Shown here in pieces: positions 17,119 through 26,600 of a stretch of DNA of 42,053 nt. Position 1 is the first letter of the stretch, and each line of letters begins with the position of its first letter. Made by a program: the position numbers and the translations under genes. The stretch comes from an uncultured Bacilli bacterium (GTDB lineage Bacteria > Bacillota_I > Bacilli_A > RF39 > UBA660), in the NCBI GenBank assembly GCA_944358875.1, contig CALVRZ010000012.1, positions 1 to 42,053 of the forward strand, read 5' to 3'. The notes below the pieces were generated by a model. It did not search any database and was not told the DNA's origin. It saw nothing but the letters and a program-made list of their open reading frames with translations.

Positions 17119-18033
17119 ATGCAAGAAATAGTGTTACAGACAAATAATTTAACCAAAAAATATAAAGGTTTTATGGCATTAGATAATGCTACTATAACTA
17201 TTCATAAAGGGGATATTTATGGCCTTATTGGAAGAAATGGTGCTGGTAAAACGACTTTAATGAAGACGATTACTACTTTAACTAATAAATCTGGGGGAAG
17301 TTTTTCTTTATTTGATAGTGAAGAAGAACTAACAGAATCGAAAAGAAGGATTGGCTGTTTAATTGAAAGTCCGGCTTTCTTTGGGAATCTTACGGCTTAT
17401 CAAAACTTAAAATATTATTCCATTCAAAAAGGAATGGTTAACGATAAGCATATTGATAAAGTTTTAAAATTAGTTGATTTATTTAAGGAAAAAGATAAAA
17501 AATTTAAAAATTTTTCTTTAGGTATGAAACAGAGATTAGGGATTGCTTTTGCTATATTAGATAATCCAGATTTTATTATTTTAGATGAACCTATTAATGG
17601 ACTTGATCCTATTGGTATTAAAGAAATAAGAGATACATTAAAGAAATTAAATGAAGAAGAAAAAATAACTATTTTAATATCTAGTCATATTTTATCAGAA
17701 TTATATTTAATTGCTAATCATTTTTGCTTTATAGATAAAGGGAGAATAATTAAAGATTTAACAAAAGAAGAACTTGATTTAGAATGTAGTAAATGTATTG
17801 TAATTAAAACTAAAGATGTAAAAAAAGCAACGGTTATATTAGAAAAAGGACTTGCCACGACTAATTATAAAGTAATTGATAATACGGAAATAAGACTTTA
17901 TGATTATTTAGACAATTTGGCAAAAGTAAATAAAATATTATTAAATAATGATATTGAGATAATGGGAATTTATGAATCAGGAATTTCACTAGAAGATTAT
18001 TTTAATTCTTTAATAAAGGATGGTGCTAAATAA
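17119..18033 (+). CDS. ABC transporter ATP-binding protein (BcrA/lantibiotic-immunity type)
   Basis: About 304 residues. Walker A GRNGAGKTT, Q-loop region CLIESPAFF, signature FSLGMKQR, Walker B FIILDEPINGLD and the switch His in ISSHIL are intact. The extra 80-residue C-terminus after the ATPase core is typical of BcrA-like exporters that protect against peptide antibiotics. ATG 17119 is chosen because AAAGGG lies 9 bases upstream; ATG 17110 abuts that site. Its stop overlaps the permease start. Confidence 0.92.
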   Translation: MQEIVLQTNNLTKKYKGFMALDNATITIHKGDIYGLIGRNGAGKTTLMKTITTLTNKSGGSFSLFDSEEELTESKRRIGCLIESPAFFGNLTAYQNLKYYSIQKGMVNDKHIDKVLKLVDLFKEKDKKFKNFSLGMKQRLGIAFAILDNPDFIILDEPINGLDPIGIKEIRDTLKKLNEEEKITILISSHILSELYLIANHFCFIDKGRIIKDLTKEELDLECSKCIVIKTKDVKKATVILEKGLATTNYKVIDNTEIRLYDYLDNLAKVNKILLNNDIEIMGIYESGISLEDYFNSLIKDGAK

Positions 18034-18872
18034 TGTTAAATATAATTAAATCAGATTTATATAGAGTTTTTAGAGGTAAAGCTATTTATGTTGCTATTAT
18101 TTTAATACTTGTTTTAGCATTTGTAAGTTGTTTTTCGATGAGTCCGGGTCATATTGGTATAACAACTTCATCAGAAGAACAACCATTAATACAAGATAAT
18201 GAAATATTAGAACAAGTATATGAAACAGATTCGATATTAGAAACAAGAGAACTTATGAAAAAATATGGAGCATATCCATTAGATAAAGCTCAATTAGGGG
18301 CAAATGCAAACCTTTATTACTTCTTTATCATTATTGTTGTAATTGTATTAGTTACGGATTTATCTAATGCAACGGCTAAAAATACATTATTTTCGGCAAT
18401 TTCAAGAAAAAAATATTATTTGGCTAAATTAATTACTTGTATAGGACTTGGAACGTTTTTGATTTTAATCAATAATTATGGTAGTTATATTATTAACCTA
18501 ATAATGAATGGCAAAGAATTTTCGGCAGGATTTATAGAAATAACGAAACTTACAATGCTACAATTACCAATTTTATATGGTATAATAAGTGTGTTAGTGT
18601 GTATTGGTTTTTGTTTTAGAAAAATAGGAACATTTAATAGTATTACAATACCATTAATTGTAGTTGTACAGTTAATTATTATGGGTGTTTCAACATTATT
18701 TCATTTGGATACAACGGAGATTTTAAATTATGAATTTCAATATATTATTGGTAATTTAATATCTAATCCAAGTAATATATACATACTTAAAACTTTGCTT
18801 TTAGCTATATTCTATATTATTGGATTTAATGTGATTGGCTATCAAGTATTTAGAAAAACAGAAATAAAGTAG
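18033..18872 (+). CDS. ABC-2-type permease subunit
   Basis: 279 residues with about six membrane segments (first near 15-33; others near 88-108, 132-154, 168-190, 202-222, 250-272) and an extracellular stretch after the first. This is the topology of BcrB-like permeases paired with BcrA ATPases. Start overlaps the ATPase stop by one base, so the two are coupled. No sequence motif allows a substrate to be named. Confidence 0.85.
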   Translation: MLNIIKSDLYRVFRGKAIYVAIILILVLAFVSCFSMSPGHIGITTSSEEQPLIQDNEILEQVYETDSILETRELMKKYGAYPLDKAQLGANANLYYFFIIIVVIVLVTDLSNATAKNTLFSAISRKKYYLAKLITCIGLGTFLILINNYGSYIINLIMNGKEFSAGFIEITKLTMLQLPILYGIISVLVCIGFCFRKIGTFNSITIPLIVVVQLIIMGVSTLFHLDTTEILNYEFQYIIGNLISNPSNIYILKTLLLAIFYIIGFNVIGYQVFRKTEIK

Positions 18873-18887
18873 AAAGGTAGTGATCTT

Positions 18888-19787
18888 ATGGAAATAATAT
18901 TAGTAATTTTAATTATTATTATTTTATTTCTAGTTTGCTATCTTTTTATTATGAAAAAAGAATTAAGAAGAATTAAGAAAGAATTGGATTTAGTTTTATC
19001 TAGGAAAACGAATGGTTTAGTTCATACAGAAGTTATTTCCAAAGAGATTAGTGATTTGGTAAAATGTATTAATATGCATTTAACAGAGATTAAAAGTAAA
19101 GAGAGTCAGTTAGAAAGAAAAAATACTAATTTTGTTAAAATGATAAGAAATATCTCTCATGATTTAAGAACACCTTTAACTTCTTCTTTAGGTTATGTAA
19201 GTTTAATGTTAGAATCTGATATGACAGAAGAGGAAAAAAGAAAGAATTTGAAAGTAGTCGAAGAAAGATTAAAACGATTATCAGAATTAATTGATGCTTT
19301 TTTTGAATTTTCTAAGATACTTTCTGATAATAAAAAGATCGAATTAGAAGAAATTAATTTAGTTTACGTAATTGAAAAAGCTATTTCTAATCATTATGAA
19401 GATTTTTCTAAAGATAAGAGAAGGATAGATTTTAAAGCAAATAAAAGGAAAGTGATTATTAAATCTAATTGTTTAATGTTACTTAGAATTTTGGATAATT
19501 TAATTAGAAATGCTTATAAACATAGTGATGGTGATTTAAGGATAGAAGTACATCAGGATGGAGATAAAATTAAAATATATTTTGTTAATAATTTATTATA
19601 TAATGATTTGAATGTTGATAGAATGTTTGATGAATTTTATACAGTTGATATATCTAGAACAAAAGGTAATACAGGTTTAGGTTTAGCAATTGCTAAAGAA
19701 TTTGTCATGCAACTTAAAGGTAATATTAAGGCTGAAAAAAGAAAAAAGGAAATTAATATTGTAATTGAATTTCCTTTAGATAATTAA
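18888..19787 (+). CDS. Sensor histidine kinase with a single membrane segment
   Basis: 299 residues: N-terminal membrane segment (2-24), a short cytoplasmic helix, H-box NISHDLRTPLTSS, N-box LDNLIRNAYKHS and G-box TGLGLAIAKEF. There is almost no extracellular domain, as in kinases that sense peptide antibiotics through an associated transporter. It follows the permease by 15 bases with AAAGGTAGTGAT. With 16376 it forms a two-component system split by the transporter genes. Confidence 0.92.
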   Translation: MEIILVILIIIILFLVCYLFIMKKELRRIKKELDLVLSRKTNGLVHTEVISKEISDLVKCINMHLTEIKSKESQLERKNTNFVKMIRNISHDLRTPLTSSLGYVSLMLESDMTEEEKRKNLKVVEERLKRLSELIDAFFEFSKILSDNKKIELEEINLVYVIEKAISNHYEDFSKDKRRIDFKANKRKVIIKSNCLMLLRILDNLIRNAYKHSDGDLRIEVHQDGDKIKIYFVNNLLYNDLNVDRMFDEFYTVDISRTKGNTGLGLAIAKEFVMQLKGNIKAEKRKKEINIVIEFPLDN

Positions 19788-19827
19788 GAATTGTTAAAGT
19801 AATTATGAAATAATGCTTAAGTTGATG

Positions 19828-19956
19828 ATGAATGGTAATAATGTTGATATTTCATTAGTGAATGCTATTGCTTTTGATTCATATACACATGAATATTATA
19901 AAGTAACTAAAAGAGTAGGAAATGCTTTTAAAGATGGTATGCAACTTAAAAAATAG
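19828..19956 (+). pseudogene. Duplicated 3' fragment of the flavin reductase gene (30460-31026)
   Basis: 129 bp match the last 42 codons plus stop of the gene at 30460 with only about five substitutions. The frame stays open from an ATG (19828) to TAG, so a 42-residue peptide starting MNGNNVDISLVNAIAF could in principle be made, but no ribosome site is evident. It includes no active part of the enzyme. A recent partial duplication about 11 kb from its source. Confidence 0.85.
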
Positions 19957-19969
19957 TTGTTAATTTAAC

Positions 19970-19998
19970 AAGGTAAACTGAAATGTTTATCTTTTTTT
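19970..19998 (+). terminator. Terminator behind the flavin-reductase fragment
   Basis: AAGGTAAAC (19970-19978) pairs with GTTTATCTT (19985-19993) followed by more T. It may serve the kinase operon as well. Confidence 0.65.
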
Positions 19999-20069
19999 GG
20001 GTGAGAAGATAGTAAATGATAATAAATTGTGATACAATTTAATATAGTGAAGGAAAGTGAGGTAAAAAA

Positions 20070-21497
20070 ATGAAAAAGGTATTAGTAATGTTATTATTAG
20101 TTGTTATGGTATTGGGAGTAAGTGCTTGTGGTAAGAAAGATGATGATAATAGTAATGATAATAATAATGTTTTACTTAATGATGAGTTAAATGGTGTTTA
20201 TGGTTTTGCACAAGAAGTTAGTGATAATCAATATAAGATTGTGGCTTTAAAAGATGATGGTACTAGTTTTGATATTACTGATTATAGCGGTATGGAATAT
20301 GAAACTTTGGATTATGCAAGTGGTAAATTATATATGCAAAAGGAAAATAATTTTTATGAAATTGATTTAACTAAAGGAAATGGATTATATGATGTTAATA
20401 ATATTTTAACTTATGATTTAGAAACACCTTATTATTATAAGAGTATGGGAGTATATAATGGTAAGATTTATTTTAATGCTGATCAGGAAAAGTTGATGGC
20501 ATATGATGTTATTAATGATAGTACACATGAGGTTGTTAGTGAAGAAGAGATTGTTAGTTTTTATGTTAATAAGGAAAATGGTAAGATTTATTATATTGAA
20601 AGATCTGATAAATGTTATTTAAAAGTATATGATATTAAAACAGGAGAAGTTAATACAATTGATAGTGCTCATAGTGAAGTATTAAATGGTTATACTTATC
20701 AATATAATTTAAGTATTGTTAAAGGTGGTGAAGATGCTCTTATATATACGAAAGAAGAACAGAGTGATGATGGAAGAATAACTAGATATTACCGATATGA
20801 TTATGAAAACGATGAGAAGATATTAATCGATGATAGTTTTATGGCCGGAATATATAGTGATGGTAAACTTTATTATGTAGCATCAGTTAGTGAAGAAATG
20901 TATCCTGATTATGAATTAAAAGTTAATAATGGTAATGATACAACAGTACTTATGGAAGAACAACCTAATAATTTTATTGATTTCTTTGATTTAGGTAATG
21001 GAAAGATTCAAGCTGTAATGAATTGGGGACAAGATATTTCAACGTATGGTGAACAAGCATATTTGATAGATAAGGAAACTTTAGAAGTAGAAGAAACTAA
21101 TCAAAGATATAATTTAGTATATTTGATACAAGAAGTAGATAATAAATTATTAGAAAGTAGTAGCAATATTTCAAGTAATACGGATACTATTTCTTTGGAT
21201 GAAGCTAAAGAAATAATTAAAGATAAATGGGGAAATTTACCAGTAGATAAAGATAATCCAATTACAGAAGATGGAATTACTGTTATGGGTGGATATATTA
21301 ATATGAAAATAAAAGATACAGAAGGACTTGAATATTATGTGTTTTCTTATGATTCTAGACCAGAAGGTGGGACTTTAAGTCATGTTCAAACTATTTTTAT
21401 TGCCATTGATGGATCTAAATATAAAATAAGGTATGCTCCTGATGATTTTAGTAATGGTGATGTTGTTAGTGATTTTGATGAAGAAAGTGATTTATAA
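20070..21497 (+). CDS. Lipoprotein with beta-propeller-like repeats
   Basis: 475 residues. Lipoprotein signal with lipobox GVSACGKK, so the mature protein starts at Cys20 and is held on the outer face of the membrane. A Asn/Asp-rich linker precedes repeated strands with motifs such as YNGKIYFNADQ, ENGKIYYIER and SDGKLYYVAS, as in DUF5050-type propellers. The last 110 residues (LDEAKEIIKDKWGNLP onward) look like a separate small domain. No enzymatic residues recognised. It stands alone between two terminators. Confidence 0.7.
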   Translation: MKKVLVMLLLVVMVLGVSACGKKDDDNSNDNNNVLLNDELNGVYGFAQEVSDNQYKIVALKDDGTSFDITDYSGMEYETLDYASGKLYMQKENNFYEIDLTKGNGLYDVNNILTYDLETPYYYKSMGVYNGKIYFNADQEKLMAYDVINDSTHEVVSEEEIVSFYVNKENGKIYYIERSDKCYLKVYDIKTGEVNTIDSAHSEVLNGYTYQYNLSIVKGGEDALIYTKEEQSDDGRITRYYRYDYENDEKILIDDSFMAGIYSDGKLYYVASVSEEMYPDYELKVNNGNDTTVLMEEQPNNFIDFFDLGNGKIQAVMNWGQDISTYGEQAYLIDKETLEVEETNQRYNLVYLIQEVDNKLLESSSNISSNTDTISLDEAKEIIKDKWGNLPVDKDNPITEDGITVMGGYINMKIKDTEGLEYYVFSYDSRPEGGTLSHVQTIFIAIDGSKYKIRYAPDDFSNGDVVSDFDEESDL

Positions 21498-21561
21498 AAT
21501 GTAATAATTAAAATTTGATTGACAGTTTGCTTTATTTTGCTTTAATTTTACGAAAATAATC

Positions 21562-21590
21562 TTGCAGTTAAAATAAAAATATGATAAGAT
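21562..21590 (+). promoter_or_regulatory. SigA-type promoter of a small transcript
   Basis: TTGCAG (21562-21567), 17-bp spacer, TAAGAT (21585-21590). It would drive a transcript of about 200 nt ending at the terminator at 21746-21799. Confidence 0.6.
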
Positions 21591-21654
21591 TGATATGTAA
21601 GAAAAATACAAAATAATTCGCAAATCAACATATTATACGAGGAGGTAATAAATT

Positions 21655-21720
21655 ATGATTAAAAGAGTTGTCAAACTTATGTTCGCCAGGGGGGGGGGGC
21701 ATAAGTTATCTCTTAGATAA
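21655..21720 (+). CDS. Small ORF with an 11-G tract, possible phase-variable peptide
   Basis: Starts with ATG at 21655 after a very strong site GAGGAGGTAATA. As written it encodes 21 residues, MIKRVVKLMFARGGG and a short tail. Eleven G run at 21689-21699 in otherwise AT-rich DNA. Loss of one G would shift into a frame open to about 60 residues (continuing ISYLLDNIDYNYIKNNYK) that runs through the terminator hairpin. Promoter, ribosome site and terminator all support a real transcript; the peptide has no recognised function. Confidence 0.45.
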   Translation: MIKRVVKLMFARGGGHKLSLR

Positions 21721-21745
21721 TATTGATTATAATTATATTAAAAAT

Positions 21746-21799
21746 AACTACAAAGATAAGTTTAGTAAGTGGCTAAACTATTTTGTAGTTTTTATTTTT
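21746..21799 (+). terminator. Terminator of the small transcript
   Basis: AACTACAAA (21746-21754) pairs with TTTGTAGTT (21782-21790), and GTTTAG (21760-21765) with CTAAAC (21773-21778), followed by TTTATTTTT. Confidence 0.75.
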
Positions 21800-21855
21800 A
21801 CTATAAATATGTTTAAGAATAGAAATTGTTTGATATAATTAGATTATAAATAAAA

Positions 21856-21876
21856 TATGACAAATTTCTTGTCATA
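21856..21876. promoter_or_regulatory. Perfect inverted repeat upstream of the third variable surface protein
   Basis: TATGACAA and TTGTCATA, 5 bp apart, lie just upstream of TATAAT (21884-21889) and 40 bp before the gene start. The arms have no T-run behind them, so an operator for a dimeric regulator is more likely than a terminator. No such palindrome precedes the gene at 5393. Confidence 0.5.
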
Positions 21877-21915
21877 AATTATATATAATGGTTGGATAGA
21901 AAAGGAGTTAAGAAG

Positions 21916-23382
21916 ATGCAAAAGAAACATATTATTATAGGGAGTATTTTGGTAATAGGCGCCATAATGGTGGGAAGTACATTAGCATGGTGGACATGGA
22001 GTACTAGCACTAACGAACAAACTAATGTTGTAGTAACAGTTGGAGGTATTACTATTGATTATGAAGATGGAGAGAATATTGCTAATAATAATTTAATACC
22101 TACTAGTACTAAAGAAAAGGGTATTAGTAAGAATATTACGGTTAGTAGTACAGGACAGGTATATTTAGATTTAAATATGGCTGTAGTAACTTTAGACGAT
22201 GGGTTAAAAGATGCATCATTTAAATATGGGCTATATAATAGTGATGATAGTCCCGTCGTAGAAGGAAATTTTGCAAGTAGTAGTGCTAATGATGTAATTA
22301 ACTTATTAGATGATGTAACAATAACAAGTAGTCCCGTAACATATACATTGTATATTTGGATCGATGGAACAATGAGTAATCCAAATACAATGTATAATCA
22401 AAACTTTGAATTTAGATTAAATGCTAATGCAACAGATGAAATGCCAATTCAAACAATCACAGGAGTTGAATTAACAGAACAAATAGCTTCAGAAGTAAAT
22501 GAAGGAACACCAGATTTTGGAAATGTAGCCACAACGAATGAGGGAGTATATGCGGCGCAAGATGATTATGGAACAAGTTATTATTTTAGAGGAGCAGTAA
22601 CAAATAATTATGTAAAATTTGCAAACAAATATTGGAGAATAATTCGAATAAATGGCGATGGAACAATAAGATTAATATATGATGGAACAAGTGCCCATGC
22701 CAATGGAGAAAGTAGTAGTGATCGCCAAATAGGAGAAAGTGCGTTTAATGGTAGCTATAATGATAATGCGTATGTAGGATATATGTATGGAAGTACAGGA
22801 GCAAGTAGTTATAGTGCTACGCATGCAAATACAAATAGTAGTACAATAAAGACGACAGTAGATAATTGGTATAAAACAAATATAGTAGATGCAGGCTATA
22901 GTGATAAAGTAGCGGATGTAATCTACTGTAATGATAGACAAAAAGATCCAACAAGTTCAGGAACAGCTTATGGAACCAGTGAAACAGATTATGCGGCAGA
23001 TTATAGATTATATGATAATAAGAGTCCAGTATTAACATGTACAAATAAAAATGACAGATTCACGGTAGATGATACAACAAATGGAAATGGAGCGTTAACA
23101 TATCCAGTAGGATTAATCACAGCAGATGAAGTAGCGATGGGTGGAGGAGTGTATTATACAAGCAATAGTAGTTATTATTTATACACAGGTAGCCATTATT
23201 GGACAATGAGCCCGTGTTACTTCTTTTCTGGTGACGCGCGCGAGTTTTACGTGGACTTCTATGGTTTCATCAACGGCAGCGCTGTGAGCGCCAGTCTCGG
23301 TGTGCGGCCCGTGCTTTCTCTCAAATCTGACATCAGTGTGACGGGAAGCGGAACGCAAAGTGATCCATGGGTAGTACAATAG
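21916..23382 (+). CDS. SipW-type secreted surface protein with DUF6273-like C-type-lectin domain, putative DGR target
   Basis: 488 residues, paralogue of 5393 and of the broken gene at 1. Hydrophobic signal ending STLAWWTWS (SipW-dependent type), TasA/camelysin-like sandwich (NNNLIPTSTKEKG, TLYIWIDGTMSNP), then the lectin-like domain (YYFRGAVTNNYVKFANKYW, NWYKTNI, LTYPVGLITADEV), ending YWTMSPC, the variable block, GVRPVLSLKSD and SDPWVVQ. ATG 21916 is preferred: AAAGGAG lies 8 bases upstream, and the TTG at 21892 has none. It directly precedes the cohesin/dockerin/sortase cluster, so the protein may be displayed in the same surface layer. No signal peptidase W gene is in the window. Confidence 0.85.
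   Translation: MQKKHIIIGSILVIGAIMVGSTLAWWTWSTSTNEQTNVVVTVGGITIDYEDGENIANNNLIPTSTKEKGISKNITVSSTGQVYLDLNMAVVTLDDGLKDASFKYGLYNSDDSPVVEGNFASSSANDVINLLDDVTITSSPVTYTLYIWIDGTMSNPNTMYNQNFEFRLNANATDEMPIQTITGVELTEQIASEVNEGTPDFGNVATTNEGVYAAQDDYGTSYYFRGAVTNNYVKFANKYWRIIRINGDGTIRLIYDGTSAHANGESSSDRQIGESAFNGSYNDNAYVGYMYGSTGASSYSATHANTNSSTIKTTVDNWYKTNIVDAGYSDKVADVIYCNDRQKDPTSSGTAYGTSETDYAADYRLYDNKSPVLTCTNKNDRFTVDDTTNGNGALTYPVGLITADEVAMGGGVYYTSNSSYYLYTGSHYWTMSPCYFFSGDAREFYVDFYGFINGSAVSASLGVRPVLSLKSDISVTGSGTQSDPWVVQ
23215..23301 (+). repeat. Putative DGR variable region VR3
   Basis: 87-bp GC-rich block aligned gap-free with VR1 and VR2. About 33 of some 40 differences from VR2 fall at codon positions 1 and 2. 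The next 55 bases (23300-23354) are identical to VR2's flank. The residues changed would lie on the ligand-facing surface of a C-type-lectin fold, as in known DGR targets. Confidence 0.75.
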
Positions 23383-23384
23383 AA

Positions 23385-23486
23385 TTGTAGTAAAAACGAG
23401 GGTAAAAACTAAAGTAACTACGTCGTCCCACACCTAAGGAAATAGAAAGGAAGGAGTAACAAGGGACGACCTTTTTTTTACTACAA
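23385..23486 (+). other. Nested long hairpin behind VR3
   Basis: Outer stem TTGTAGTAAAAA (23385-23396) with TTTTTACTACAA (23475-23486); inner stem GTCGTCCC (23422-23429) with GGGACGAC (23463-23470), followed by a T-run. The inner stem plus T-run can act as terminator for 21916. The whole is longer than needed for that and could also be the structured element found downstream of some DGR variable regions. The remaining gap to 23690 holds one more terminator-like hairpin and no gene. Confidence 0.6.
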
Positions 23487-23504
23487 ATATGTAGTATATT
23501 AATG

Positions 23505-23542
23505 TTAAAAGGCAACCAAAGTGAAATTAGTTGCTTTTAATA
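23505..23542 (+). terminator. Terminator-like hairpin
   Basis: AAAAGGCAAC pairs with GTTGCTTTT (one bulged G) around CAAAGTGAAATTA. Between the nested hairpin and the cohesin protein gene. Confidence 0.55.
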
Positions 23543-23689
23543 AGGACTCAATACTGAGGGACGCTATCTAGGTTAACACATAATATACATAATATTTAGT
23601 TGATAAAAAGTAAAAATAAAAAAAAAGAGATAAAAAAGTATTTCTTTTTGTTATTTTTTGTAGTAGAATAAATGTAAGAAAGGAGAATA

Positions 23690-26600
23690 ATGATAATGAA
23701 AAGAATTTCTAAAAGAAAAAGTGTTTTAAGTAGAGCAAAGAAAAGTTTATTTGGATTTTTATTTGCAATTATGTGTTTTGTTCCAACAATGTATTATATT
23801 TTAGCGGATACTAATCCAATTATTAAACTTAGTACTATTAGTGATGCTAGCAAGGGCGATGAAGTAAAATTAGATCTTACTTTGGAAACAGATAAGGAAT
23901 ACTCGGTAATTGCTTTTACTTTGCATTATGATGCTGATGATTTAACTTTTGATTATGAAAGTACTAATAGTAGTTTAAGTACTAGTTATGGTTTTCCGAT
24001 TGTAGAAAATACAGAACCAGGAGAGGCTTTTATATCATTTGTTAATATCAGTGGTAGTAAATCAGGGAATGCTGATTTAGGTGATATTGTTTTTGATGTT
24101 AATAATAGTGCTAGTGGGGACTATGATATTACAATTGAAAATCAATCTGTAATTTATCGTGATCCTGTTACAACTGATGAGACACCTTATGAGGTAAGTA
24201 AAGTTGATGGTAGTATTTTTGTTGAAGTTCCACTTATTGAAAGGCCTACTTTGGTAACAAATAGTTATGAAATTGATTTGGCTGATAAGGATAATTTAAC
24301 AAGAAATATTACTATTACACCTAATCCTACGGATACGACAGTTGCTAAAAATTATTCATTTACAAGTAATAAGAATGAAGTAGCAACAGTTGATGAAAAT
24401 GGTGTTATTACAGCCGTTGGTATTGGGCAAGCAACTATTACAGGTAGTGCTTATGGCTATGATAATTATGTTATTAATGTAAATGTTGTAAATCACATTA
24501 CCGATATTACAATTGATGAGTATAGTGGTAAATCATTTGATTTAAATTTAACTACTAGTGAGACAAAACAGCTTAGTGCGACAATTACACCAAGTGCTAG
24601 TGAAGTTACAGATGATACGACTATTAAATGGGAAAGTAGTAATCCTTTAGTAGCAGAAGTTAGTGAAGATGGAACGGTTAAAGCCGTTGGTGTCGGTAAG
24701 GCCACAATTAAAGCAACTACTTCTAATGGATTAGTTGATACTTGTGAAGTTAATGTAGTGATTCCGGTAACGGGAGTAGTATTTACTGAAAATAGCTCTA
24801 ATGAAATTAATATTGAGTTAGGTAGAAATGAAAAAGATACTTTGGATGTAACATTGACACCTAGTAATACTACTGATAAGATTTCTTGGGTAAGTAATGA
24901 TCCTAGTAAGGTTATAGTTGATGATGATGGAACAATTACTGGTGTTTCTGGTGGTACGACAACAGTAGTAGGTACAATTGGTGATTTTACACTTACAGCA
25001 ACGGTTAATGTTATTATCAAAGCGGAAAGTATAAGTTTTAATAAAAATAGTATTAATGATATGCTTCCAGGCCAAGAAAATAATACTTTAGAAGTTACTA
25101 TTGTTCCAGGTGATGTTGGTAGAAAACCTACTTGGGATAGTACTAATAAAGATGTTGCAACAGTTGATGAAAATGGTGTTATTACAGCGATTAAGCCTGG
25201 TACAACGACGATTACAGCAACTTTAGATGGAGTTAGTGCAAGTTGCGAAGTAAAGGTATTAATTCCAATTACAGATTTTATTGTCGATAAGAGTGAAGTA
25301 ACATTGTATCGAAATGATAGTAGTAATAATACAACTAAATTAAATGTTACAATTACAGAGGATGCCGAAGAAGATAAGACTGTTACTTGGGTTAGCTCTA
25401 ATAGTAAAGTTGCAACAGTTGATAATAATGGCAATGTAACAGCGGTTGGTGTTGGAGAAACAACGATAACGGGTACTTTAAAAAATGGCATGGAAGTTAC
25501 AACTAAAGTTTATGTTAAAGCTAAAACAGAAAGTATTAGTTATCAAGATGAAGTAACAATAAATATTGGTGAGTCTAAGAAGGTTGAAGCAATTTTAACA
25601 CCAACAGACTCTACGGATGGTATTGTTTATTCATCAGGTGATAATGATATTGCAACAGTCGATGCTGATGGTACAATTCACGCTCATAAAAAAGGTACTG
25701 TAGTTATTACCGCTACTTCAGGAAGTGTATCAAAAGATTGCGTTGTTACAGTATATGTTCCTGTTAATAGTGTTAATATTAATCAAGAAAATGTAACTAT
25801 TAACAGAGGTAGTGATATTACTTTAAATCCGACAATTAATCCAACGGATGCGAGTAATCAAGAACTAACTTATGAAAGTTCTAATACAAAAGTAGCAACA
25901 GTTAGTAGTACAGGAGTAGTAACAGCAATAGGTAAAGGTAGTGCTACTATTACGGTTAAAGCTGCTGATGGTCAATCTGATTCATTTGTAGTAACTGTTT
26001 TAGTTCCTATTACAAGTTTTGAACTTGATCCTCAACAAGTTAATTTAGAAATTGTTAAGGGTAGTACTAATGCTATTCAATTAAATACTTCTATTAGTCC
26101 ATCTGCTAGTGAGGTTACTGATGATCCTACAATTGAATGGAAGAGCAGTGATCCAGAAATTGCTATAGTGGATGATAATGGTATTGTTACAGGTCTTAAA
26201 GCTGGTAATGTTACGATTACTGGTACCTTAAAGAATGGCCTATCTGTAACTAGTAATATTACAGTTAAAATTATTCCTCTTGATTCCATTTCATTTGAAA
26301 GTGATAAAGTTGAAATTCTAAGAAATGAAACACAAAAATTAAATCTTATAATTGATCCAATCAATTCGACGGAAGTTACAAATATTACTTGGAGTAGTAC
26401 TGATGAAAAAGTTGTAAAAGTAGATGAAAATGGTAATATTAGAGGTATTGGAGCAGGTGAAGCTACAATTAAAGCAGTAATGATTAATGATGCTGGTACT
26501 TACGAAGCGGAAATTAAGATTAGTGTGAAAGAAATTCATCTTGAATCTATTAAAGTTCTTAATACTAATAATAAAATTAGTGTTGGACAAAAGTTAAGTT

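Noticed and set aside
23422..23470. A gene in the minus-strand frames across 23179-23515
   Set aside because: These frames overlap the variable region and hairpin, have no start signals, and encode no plausible protein.
24493..25491. Long minus-strand open frame opposite the Big_2 protein
   Set aside because: It has the low-complexity composition expected from the reverse of a repetitive Val/Thr/Ser-rich gene, and no start signals; a shadow of the repeats on the plus strand.
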